This document shows, piece by piece, positions 55,526-61,498 of a stretch of 61,498 nt of DNA (position 1 is the first letter of the stretch; each line of letters begins with the position of its first letter). The stretch is from an uncultured Bacteroidota bacterium (lineage in GTDB: Bacteria; Bacteroidota; Bacteroidia; Flavobacteriales; Flavobacteriaceae), in the NCBI GenBank assembly GCA_902613595.1, contig CACMHY010000008.1:1-61498 (forward strand). The letters run 5' to 3'. Made by a program: the position numbers and the translations under genes. The notes under the pieces are model-generated. The model saw nothing but the letters and a program-made list of their open reading frames with translations, was not told where the DNA came from and searched no databases.

Positions 55526-56656
55526 TTATAAACGTTGTTGCATATTTTTTACCATTTTTTCTTTCCAACTATGAAAGCTTCCCTCTAATATATGCTTTCT
55601 AGCCTGGCGAACCAACCACAAATAAAAACTCAAATTATGAAGTGATAATATCTGTTTTCCAAGCATTTCATTAACACTAAATAAATGGCTTACATATGCT
55701 TTGGAATAATCCTTATCAACATATGAATATCCAGAACTGTCTAGCGGTGAAAAGTCATTTTTCCATTTTTGATTTTTTATATTAATAGTTCCATTTGAAG
55801 TAAACATCATTCCATTTCTTCCATTTCTTGTTGGCATTACACAATCAAACATATCTACCCCTAGCGCAATATTTTCTAATAAATTTATCGGTGTACCAAC
55901 GCCCATCAAGTAACGAGGCTTATTTTTTGGAAGTATTTCACAGACAGTATTTGTCATTGCATACATTTCATCTGCTGGTTCTCCAACCGATAAACCGCCT
56001 ATAGCATTTCCTAACGCATTTTGTGAAGCGACAAAATGAGCAGATTCTTTTCTAAGCTCTGAAAAAACGCTTCCTTGAACAATTGGAAAAAGGGTTTGCT
56101 CATGTTCATATTTAGGTGGTGATTTATAATGCTCTTCTAAACATCGTTTTAACCATCTGTGGGTTCTATCCATAGATTGCTTAGCATATTTATAATTACA
56201 TGGATATGGAGTGCACTCATCTAGAGGCATTATGATGTCAGCTCCTATATTTTTTTGAATTTCAACAACATTTTCTGGCGTGAAAAAGTGATATGAGCCA
56301 TCTATATGAGACTTAAATTTTACCCCCTCTTCTTTAATTTTTCTATTTGCAGATAGAGAATAAACCTGGTAACCACCTGAGTCTGTTAAAATTGGTCGAT
56401 TCCAGCCCATGAATTTGTGAAGGCCCCCTGATTTTTTAATTATAGACATTCCAGGCCTTAAATACAAATGGTAGGTATTTCCTAAAATTATCTCGGCATC
56501 AACATCTTTTTGTAGTTCTTTATTATGAATCCCCTTAACAGTTCCTAAAGTTCCAACTGGCATAAAGATGGGAGTTTTGATCACACCATGGTCAGTAATT
56601 AATTTTGCTGCTCTCGCATTAGTAGTGTTATCAGATTTTGTAAGTTGAAATTTCAT
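55526..56656 (-). CDS. tgt: tRNA-guanine(34) transglycosylase
   Basis: Swaps guanine for preQ1 in the wobble position of tRNAs with GUN anticodons. The 376-residue protein has the nucleophile region GGLSVGEPADEM, DSGGYQVYSLS and the MPTRNGRNGMMF segment with the second catalytic Asp nearby (GVDMFDCV). In bacterial Tgt a zinc site Cys-x-Cys-x2-Cys-His lies near the C-terminus; here that region reads SPLDSSGYSYVDKDYSKAYVSHL, so the cysteines are missing. I chose ATG 56656 over an upstream TTG. A TATATTTG box ends six bases before it. Confidence 0.94.
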   Translation of the reverse strand: MKFQLTKSDNTTNARAAKLITDHGVIKTPIFMPVGTLGTVKGIHNKELQKDVDAEIILGNTYHLYLRPGMSIIKKSGGLHKFMGWNRPILTDSGGYQVYSLSANRKIKEEGVKFKSHIDGSYHFFTPENVVEIQKNIGADIIMPLDECTPYPCNYKYAKQSMDRTHRWLKRCLEEHYKSPPKYEHEQTLFPIVQGSVFSELRKESAHFVASQNALGNAIGGLSVGEPADEMYAMTNTVCEILPKNKPRYLMGVGTPINLLENIALGVDMFDCVMPTRNGRNGMMFTSNGTINIKNQKWKNDFSPLDSSGYSYVDKDYSKAYVSHLFSVNEMLGKQILSLHNLSFYLWLVRQARKHILEGSFHSWKEKMVKNMQQRL

Positions 56657-56662
56657 TAGTTG

Positions 56663-56670
56663 CAAATATA
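56663..56670 (-). promoter_or_regulatory. -7 promoter box immediately upstream of tgt
   Basis: Minus-strand TATATTTG, an exact TAnnTTTG match, six bases before the tgt ATG. No TTTG at the -33 distance is visible. It suggests a nearly leaderless transcript for the tgt-lptF/G-EamA operon. Confidence 0.45.
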
Positions 56671-56752
56671 ATATGTTAATGAAAGAAAGATAACCGAAAT
56701 TATTATTGTTAATTACTTAATGAAATATCGTAAGAAAATTTGGAAATTGACC

Positions 56753-56783
56753 TTTGATAATGCTTCGACATAAGTTACATTTG
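56753..56783 (+). promoter_or_regulatory. Bacteroidota-type promoter for the split transketolase genes
   Basis: TTTG at 56753-56756, a 19-base spacer, then TACATTTG at 56776-56783. Both elements and the spacing equal the Bacteroides consensus. The ATG at 56790 lies six bases after the box, so the transcript may begin at or next to the start codon. This also argues against the longer frame starting at 56754-56760. Confidence 0.6.
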
Positions 56784-56789
56784 CTCGGT

Positions 56790-57635
56790 ATGAAAGATTT
56801 AGATTTTTTAGAAAGTTTAACAACCCAAGTTAGAAGAGACATTCTTAGAATGGTTCACAGAGTAAATTCAGGGCATCCTGGAGGATCATTAGGTTGTGCT
56901 GAGCTTTTTGTTGTGCTTTACTTTAACCAAATGGAATATTCTCTACCGTTTTCAATGGATGGAAAAAATGAAGACTTATTCTTTTTATCCAACGGACATA
57001 TTTCACCAGTTTTCTATAGTGTATTAGCTAGAAAAGGGTTTTTTCCAATAAACGAACTAAACTCATTTAGACACATAAATTCGAGATTACAAGGACATCC
57101 CACGACACATGAGGGCCTACCAGGAATTAGAATTGCGTCAGGCTCACTTGGACAAGGTCTTTCAGTTGCAATAGGAGCTTCTTTATCAAAAAAACTAAAT
57201 AACGACCCAAAAACTATTTATGTATTATTGGGTGACGGCGAATTGCAAGAGGGTCAAAATTGGGAAGCTATTATGTTTGCGGCAGCTAAAAAAATTGATA
57301 ATTTGATCGCAATAGTTGATTTAAATGGTAAACAAATTGATGGGAGTACTGATGATGTTCTTCCGATGGGTAGTTTAAAAGATAAGTTTATAGCTTTTGG
57401 TTGGCAAGTTTATGAAATTGAGAATGGAAATTCCATACCACTACTTATTAAAAAAATTAAACTTGCCAAATCAAATCTTGGTTTGAAAAAACCAATTATG
57501 CTATTAATGAAAACAGAAATGGGAAATGGTGTTGATTTTATGATGCATACCCATGCATGGCATGGGAAAGCTCCAAATGATGAACAATTATCAATCGCAT
57601 TAAGTCAAAACAATGAGACACTTGGCGATTACTAA
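56790..57635 (+). CDS. Transketolase, N-terminal half
   Basis: Thiamine-diphosphate-binding half of a split transketolase, 281 residues. Landmarks: VNSGHPGGSLG, GSLGQGLSVAIGA, and the thiamine motif GDGELQEGQNWEA followed by IVDLNGKQIDG. It needs the separately encoded C-terminal half, which begins 15 bases downstream. The two exchange two-carbon units in the pentose phosphate pathway. The open frame extends to 56754, but the ATG at 56790 gives MKDLDFLESLTTQVRRDILR, the family start, and follows an ideal promoter at a short distance. Confidence 0.93.
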   Translation: MKDLDFLESLTTQVRRDILRMVHRVNSGHPGGSLGCAELFVVLYFNQMEYSLPFSMDGKNEDLFFLSNGHISPVFYSVLARKGFFPINELNSFRHINSRLQGHPTTHEGLPGIRIASGSLGQGLSVAIGASLSKKLNNDPKTIYVLLGDGELQEGQNWEAIMFAAAKKIDNLIAIVDLNGKQIDGSTDDVLPMGSLKDKFIAFGWQVYEIENGNSIPLLIKKIKLAKSNLGLKKPIMLLMKTEMGNGVDFMMHTHAWHGKAPNDEQLSIALSQNNETLGDY

Positions 57636-57649
57636 TATCTAAAATCTAA

Positions 57650-58603
57650 ATGAAAGTATATTCAAATCTGGGAAATAATGACACGCGTTCAGGTTTTGGA
57701 GAGGGATTAGCTGAGCTTGGTAGAATTAATCCCAACGTGGTTGCACTGTGTGCAGATCTTGTAGGATCTTTAAAGATGCAAAAATTTATTAATGAAAATC
57801 CCGATCGTTTTTTTCAAGTAGGAATAGCTGAGGCAAATATGATAGGGATTGCGGCTGGTTTGACAATAGGAGGTAAAATTCCCTTTACTGGTACATTTGC
57901 TAATTTTTCCACAGGACGTGTTTACGACCAGATAAGGCAATCTATTGCATATTCAAATAAGAATGTTAAGATATGCGCCTCACATGCTGGCATAACTCTT
58001 GGAGAGGATGGAGCTACACACCAAATACTTGAGGATATTGGACTAATGAAAATGATTCCGGGGATGGTTGTGATAAATCCATGCGATTATAACCAGACAA
58101 AACTTGCAACTATATCTATAGCAAAATATAAAGGCCCTGTTTATTTGCGTTTTGGACGCCCCTCTGTTCCTAATTTCACAACAAACGATCTTGGTTTTGA
58201 AATTGGTGAAGGAATACTTCTCAAGCCAGGTTCTGATGTAACAATTGTAGCAACAGGTCACCTTGTCTGGGAGGCTTTAGAGGCTTCAATTGAATTAAAA
58301 AATTATGGTGTTGACTCAGAGGTTATTAACATACATACTATAAAACCCCTAGATGAAAAAATTATATTAAAATCAGTCAGAAAGACAGGATGTGTTGTAA
58401 GTGCTGAAGAACACAACTTCTTAGGTGGCCTAGGTGAAAGTATCTCAGGTTTGCTAGCAACAAATTATCCAGCTCCCATGGAATTTGTCGCTACACAAGA
58501 TACTTTTGGAGAATCTGGGACTCCTGCAGAATTAATGTCAAAATATGGGTTAAACAAAGACGCCATTATTCGTAAAGTTTTAAAATTAAAAAAGCGTACC
58601 TGA
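57650..58603 (+). CDS. Transketolase, C-terminal half
   Basis: Pyrimidine-binding and C-terminal domains of transketolase, 317 residues. Landmarks: RSGFGEGLAELG, FQVGIAEANMIGIAAGL with the catalytic Glu that activates thiamine, HAGITLGEDGATHQ, and the C-terminal ATGHLVWEALEAS. It forms an active enzyme with the preceding gene, a common split in Bacteroidota and many other bacteria. The 14-base gap and same strand show an operon. Confidence 0.95.
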   Translation: MKVYSNLGNNDTRSGFGEGLAELGRINPNVVALCADLVGSLKMQKFINENPDRFFQVGIAEANMIGIAAGLTIGGKIPFTGTFANFSTGRVYDQIRQSIAYSNKNVKICASHAGITLGEDGATHQILEDIGLMKMIPGMVVINPCDYNQTKLATISIAKYKGPVYLRFGRPSVPNFTTNDLGFEIGEGILLKPGSDVTIVATGHLVWEALEASIELKNYGVDSEVINIHTIKPLDEKIILKSVRKTGCVVSAEEHNFLGGLGESISGLLATNYPAPMEFVATQDTFGESGTPAELMSKYGLNKDAIIRKVLKLKKRT

Positions 58604-58610
58604 AAAAATT

Positions 58611-59204
58611 ATGAATCAAATTAAAAAATATTTTTCTCTAATTATTTTGACATCAACTATAGGTTTTTCCCAATTTGAATATGGAATAAAAGGCGGTATA
58701 AATATAACTGCCTCGGGTCAAATTAAAGACGCAATAATAGATTTGTCTTCAAACGATAACATAAACGAAAACCTTACAGGATATTTTTTTGGTGGTTATT
58801 CTTCTCTAAAATTATTTTTTTTTTATATAAGACCTGAGTTTCAACTTTCGCTTCAAAATAGAAATTTCAATTCTTTAAAATTAAATCAATCCAAACTAGA
58901 ATTACCAGTTTCTATAGGATTCAAATTGTTACCAATATTAAGTGTATTTGGCGGGCCTAATTTTCAATTTAATTTTAAATCAAAAATTAATGAAATTGAT
59001 TTATCTGAAATTCAAGAGAAAACAGATTTAGGACTTCATTTAGGTATTCGATTTCATTTTGGTCCATTAAATGCTGACATTAGGTATGACAGAGGTCTAA
59101 ATTCAAATGAATTATCTCTGCTAGAAAAAAGTAATATTCCAATCAGCGGAACTATTGATCTCCAATCAAATATTTGGAGTGTTGGATTGTCATATAAAAT
59201 GTAA
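58611..59204 (+). CDS. Outer-membrane beta-barrel protein (PorT-like size)
   Basis: A 197-residue protein with a signal peptide (to about residue 20, TSTIGFSQ) and then alternating hydrophobic/polar strands: FEYGIKGGINIT at the start and IWSVGLSYKM at the end, a typical outer-membrane barrel closing strand with an aromatic residue. It resembles the small barrel families (outer membrane protein beta-barrel domain, PorT-like) widespread in Bacteroidota. Its task is unknown. It follows transketolase after seven bases and meets the FKBP gene tail to tail with no gap. Confidence 0.82.
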   Translation: MNQIKKYFSLIILTSTIGFSQFEYGIKGGINITASGQIKDAIIDLSSNDNINENLTGYFFGGYSSLKLFFFYIRPEFQLSLQNRNFNSLKLNQSKLELPVSIGFKLLPILSVFGGPNFQFNFKSKINEIDLSEIQEKTDLGLHLGIRFHFGPLNADIRYDRGLNSNELSLLEKSNIPISGTIDLQSNIWSVGLSYKM

Positions 59205-59969
59205 TTAATCGGCGTCCAGGTAGTCGACTAATCCGTCTTCGTCAGTATCATCAGGTAAACCATCTCCGTCATTATCATACTCAAGCCCTGAAAGTATTCC
59301 ATCTCCATCATGATCTGTTTTTTTAACTAAATATAAATTGATTATGAAAATTAATGGTGAATATTCTGGTATAGCACCAGAGTTATTGTTATAATATCCA
59401 AGTCCTGAAGGCATAAATACAATTCCTTGACCATAATTTGAAAATGTTGCTATATTATTCTGATCAACAGTAAACTCTCCTGACTTAAAGACCCCGAGTC
59501 CTTCTCTAAAGCCTCTTACTACCGTTGTTAAATCAAACCAAATTGGTTCAAAAGACCTATCAAATTGACTTTTATTTAACAAAATACCTTTATATGAAAC
59601 GTAAGTAGAATCCGCTCTTGAGGGTGATTGGCCAGATCCTTCTTTTGCAATAAGAGTGTAGATCGGGTGCTTTATTAAATCGCCACTCGAGGTCTTTACT
59701 TTTACAAATTGTTTTACAACTTGATCGATTAAGGGTTTTTTTCCAGAGTTGGATTGCAATAAAGAATCAATTTTTATCTCGACTGTACTATTACTATCTT
59801 GAAATTCTTCATAATTATAGTAATGTGAAGACAAAAATTCTTCCAATTCCATTTCTTCCCTAGAGACTTGTTCAGCGACATCCCGAAGAGGTTCAACTAC
59901 ATTTTCTTCTTTTTTGCATGAAAAAAATGAAATGAAAAGAATTAAAAAGCATACATATGTTTTTTTCAA
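59205..59969 (-). CDS. FKBP-type peptidyl-prolyl isomerase lipoprotein with C-terminal Ca-binding-like repeats
   Basis: A 254-residue lipoprotein: signal KKTYVCFLILFISFFSC then KKEENVVEP. Residues about 100-220 form an FKBP-type domain (YVSYKGILLNKSQFDRSFE, VVRGFREGLGVFKSGE, YGQGIVFMPSGLGYYNN). The last 35 residues are DHDGDGILSGLEYDNDGDGLPDD and more of the same, resembling thrombospondin type-3 calcium-binding repeats. The CKKEE after the lipid Cys resembles the surface-export signal reported for Bacteroidota lipoproteins. The start codon is TTG at 59969. It is probably a folding aid outside the cell membrane; substrate unknown. Confidence 0.88.
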   Translation of the reverse strand: MKKTYVCFLILFISFFSCKKEENVVEPLRDVAEQVSREEMELEEFLSSHYYNYEEFQDSNSTVEIKIDSLLQSNSGKKPLIDQVVKQFVKVKTSSGDLIKHPIYTLIAKEGSGQSPSRADSTYVSYKGILLNKSQFDRSFEPIWFDLTTVVRGFREGLGVFKSGEFTVDQNNIATFSNYGQGIVFMPSGLGYYNNNSGAIPEYSPLIFIINLYLVKKTDHDGDGILSGLEYDNDGDGLPDDTDEDGLVDYLDAD

Positions 59970-60043
59970 GAATCAGATATTTTTTATATCGAAGATACAA
60001 TTTTACTTTATTTTTGCTTTTTTCTTAAATTAGAGTTTTAAGA

Positions 60044-60415
60044 ATGCGTGTTGATCAATTTTTGTGGTGTGTTCGAAAATTTAAATCAAGAAACTTAGCT
60101 AGCATTTCTTGTAAAAAAAATGATGTAAAAGTAAATAACAAAATAATTAAGCCTTCTAAAGGAATTCTAATTAGTGATAAAATCAAGATACGGAAAAATC
60201 AAGTATGGAGGGAATATAAAATTATAGACTTTCCCAAAAACCGAGTAGGACCAAAATTAGTTAATCTTTATTTTAAAGAAATAACGGACAAAAGCATAAT
60301 AGAAAAAGAAAACATTAAAAAGTTTTCTTTTGGTGTAAAAAGAGACTCTGGAAAAGGTAGACCAACAAAAAAAGAGCGCAGGGAAATTGATGGTCTTGAT
60401 TTAAAAAACTTATAA
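60044..60415 (+). CDS. S4-domain RNA-binding protein (HslR/Hsp15-like)
   Basis: A 123-residue basic protein with an S4 RNA-binding domain in the first 60 residues: MRVDQFLWCVRKFKSRNLAS and VNNKIIKPSKGI. The Lys/Arg-rich tail ends KRDSGKGRPTKKERREI, like Hsp15, which in E. coli binds stalled 50S subunits carrying nascent chains. It is the first of two plus-strand genes after a divergent FKBP gene; an exact TATTTTTG box lies at 60009-60016, 27 bases before the ATG. Confidence 0.92.
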   Translation: MRVDQFLWCVRKFKSRNLASISCKKNDVKVNNKIIKPSKGILISDKIKIRKNQVWREYKIIDFPKNRVGPKLVNLYFKEITDKSIIEKENIKKFSFGVKRDSGKGRPTKKERREIDGLDLKNL

Positions 60416-60436
60416 CAACTTTAATTACTTTGAATC

Positions 60437-60940
60437 TTGAAATCGTTAGGTAATAAAATCAAAGACTTAAAAGACATATACTCGAGTATAGATCGAATTG
60501 CTTATCAGATTTATGAAAGTAATTTTGAAGAAGAAATAATTTATGTTGTGGGTATTGGAAAAAAAGGAAAGAGACTTAGCTCATTAATAGGTAAATCACT
60601 ATCATCAATTAGTAACATAGACGTTCAATTCATAACTTTAGAAATTGATAAAAAAAATCCTTTAAATAATATAAAATCTGATAAACCCATAGATCAACTT
60701 AAAAATAGTTCTATTGTAGTGGTGGATGATGTTCTAAATACTGGTTGTACATTAATATATGCCGTATCTTATTTTTTAAAAGTTCGAGTTAAGTCAATTA
60801 AAACTGCTGTAATGGTAAATCGAAATCATAAAAAGTTCCCGATTAAAGCAGATTTTAAGGGAATTTCGCTGTCAACAACACTAAACGAACACATAAGTGT
60901 TATTTTAGAAGGTCCTGATGCAGGGATTTATTTAAGCTAA
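60437..60940 (+). CDS. Phosphoribosyltransferase-family protein (PyrR-like)
   Basis: A 167-residue type I phosphoribosyltransferase fold. The PRPP-binding loop is IVVVDDVLNTGCTL near residue 95, with the two acidic residues followed by Thr-Gly. It resembles PyrR-type proteins, which bind UMP/PRPP, but whether it is an attenuator or enzyme is unknown. The start is TTG at 60437 (KSLGNKIK follows); no in-frame ATG is near. It lies 21 bases after the S4 gene and its end overlaps the convergent aroK by nine bases. Confidence 0.87.
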   Translation: MKSLGNKIKDLKDIYSSIDRIAYQIYESNFEEEIIYVVGIGKKGKRLSSLIGKSLSSISNIDVQFITLEIDKKNPLNNIKSDKPIDQLKNSSIVVVDDVLNTGCTLIYAVSYFLKVRVKSIKTAVMVNRNHKKFPIKADFKGISLSTTLNEHISVILEGPDAGIYLS

Positions 60941-61462
60941 CTTCTTAATAATTTCATTTGCTACTGCCCTAACTGTTTTTTCATCAGTATTTATTTTTTT
61001 TTCAGATTTTTCATAAAAAAAATTTCGTTCTAACAAATGTTTTCCAACGAATTCTTTAATCTCAGTCTCCTCAATTAAATGTGAAATTAAGGGGCGTTTA
61101 ATTTTTGATTTTTTAAGTCGTTCACATATTGTTTTAACTGACGTCTTTAAAAAGAATGTTTTTGTTTCTTTAATTGAATTTAAAAAATCAATTGTATCAA
61201 AATAACATGGTGTCCCCCCACCCAAAGAAATAATAAGATTCCTTTTTATTGTAACAATATTCTCAAGTGACTTACGCTCAATTTGACGGAAATAAAGTTC
61301 GCCTTTGGTTTTGAAAATATTTTCCACACTGGTTTCATAATTTATTTCAATATAATTATCTAAGTCATAATAGTCATAATTTAGCTGCTCATGCAGCTTT
61401 CTACCAACCGCAGACTTACCGGATGCCATATAACCTATCAAAATGATTTTTTTCAAACTCAT
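60932..61462 (-). CDS. aroK: Shikimate kinase
   Basis: Phosphorylates shikimate at O3 with ATP. The 176 residues have the P-loop GYMASGKSAVGRKL, the Mg/shikimate-contact DLDNYIE, the substrate Arg in GELYFRQIERKSLE, the GGGTPC loop and a lid region KSKIKRPLI. Length is standard. Start ATG at 61462, 36 bases from the window edge. It overlaps the end of the phosphoribosyltransferase gene on the other strand. aroC of the same pathway lies at 6677 in this window. Confidence 0.97.
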   Translation of the reverse strand: MSLKKIILIGYMASGKSAVGRKLHEQLNYDYYDLDNYIEINYETSVENIFKTKGELYFRQIERKSLENIVTIKRNLIISLGGGTPCYFDTIDFLNSIKETKTFFLKTSVKTICERLKKSKIKRPLISHLIEETEIKEFVGKHLLERNFFYEKSEKKINTDEKTVRAVANEIIKKLA

Positions 61463-61498
61463 AAAAATAATACACTATAAATTTATATTAAATGAGAA

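Noticed and set aside
1-61498. CRISPR arrays, transposons, phage, toxin-antitoxin pairs, retrons
   Set aside because: I saw no direct-repeat arrays, transposase, integrase, reverse transcriptase or Cas motifs in any listed protein.

Overview
The window is a strongly A+T-rich, densely coding stretch of chromosome from a member of the Bacteroidota, most likely a marine-type Flavobacteriia with a compact genome. Evidence for this: a gldF-gldG gliding-motility pair upstream of dnaN; a fused alpha+beta 2-oxoacid dehydrogenase E1; transketolase split into two genes; SusD/Cap-type lipoprotein signals; many TTG and GTG starts with no Shine-Dalgarno sequences; and several exact TAnnTTTG boxes, the Bacteroidota -7 promoter element. 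I see no rRNA, tRNA, CRISPR array, transposase, integrase or phage gene. No gap between genes exceeds about 160 bases.

Layout. 1-1993 (minus): four tandem paralogous lipoproteins of unknown function, the last one cut by the window edge; this is the clearest accessory locus. 2095-9544: ung, then mutS2 and a DCC thiol oxidoreductase, then aroC with an SLC1-type symporter, then a D-lactate dehydrogenase. 9639-16254: a TlpA-like lipoprotein; a minus-strand operon of a DUF1338 enzyme, an ALDH7-type dehydrogenase (both fit lysine catabolism) and a rhomboid protease; a lipid A-type acyltransferase; glmM. 16413-24371 (plus): acpH, ggt, uvrA and a large protein joining an M1-peptidase-like domain with degenerate zinc ligands to a probable outer-membrane barrel. 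24449-34067: fused E1, holA facing a lone HsdR_N nuclease-like gene, a glycosyltransferase, an OmpA lipoprotein, yggS, an exonuclease/GIY-YIG fusion, a potassium channel with a zinc ribbon, miaA.

34134-40579: purC and phoH (minus), then a SAM hydrolase-type gene, gldF, gldG and dnaN (plus). 40613-42927 (minus): a cysteine-synthase-like gene overlapping an alpha-oxoamine-synthase-like gene, a pair that fits sulfonolipid (capnine) synthesis. 42965-48548 (minus): a zinc metalloprotease, threonine aldolase and an S9 peptidase in one operon. 48672-50918 (plus): prfB with its programmed +1 frameshift, a HAD phosphatase and a GNAT acetyltransferase. 50925-56656 (minus): dnaB, accA, and a tgt-LptF/G-EamA operon. 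56790-61462: split transketolase with a small barrel protein, an FKBP lipoprotein, an S4 RNA-binding protein, a phosphoribosyltransferase and aroK.

Most of the window is core housekeeping. The parts that most deserve a second look are the tandem lipoprotein cluster, the degenerate peptidase-barrel fusion, the probable sulfonolipid gene pair close to gliding genes, the prfB frameshift site lacking the usual internal Shine-Dalgarno stimulator, and a set of promoter boxes that sit only six bases before start codons.
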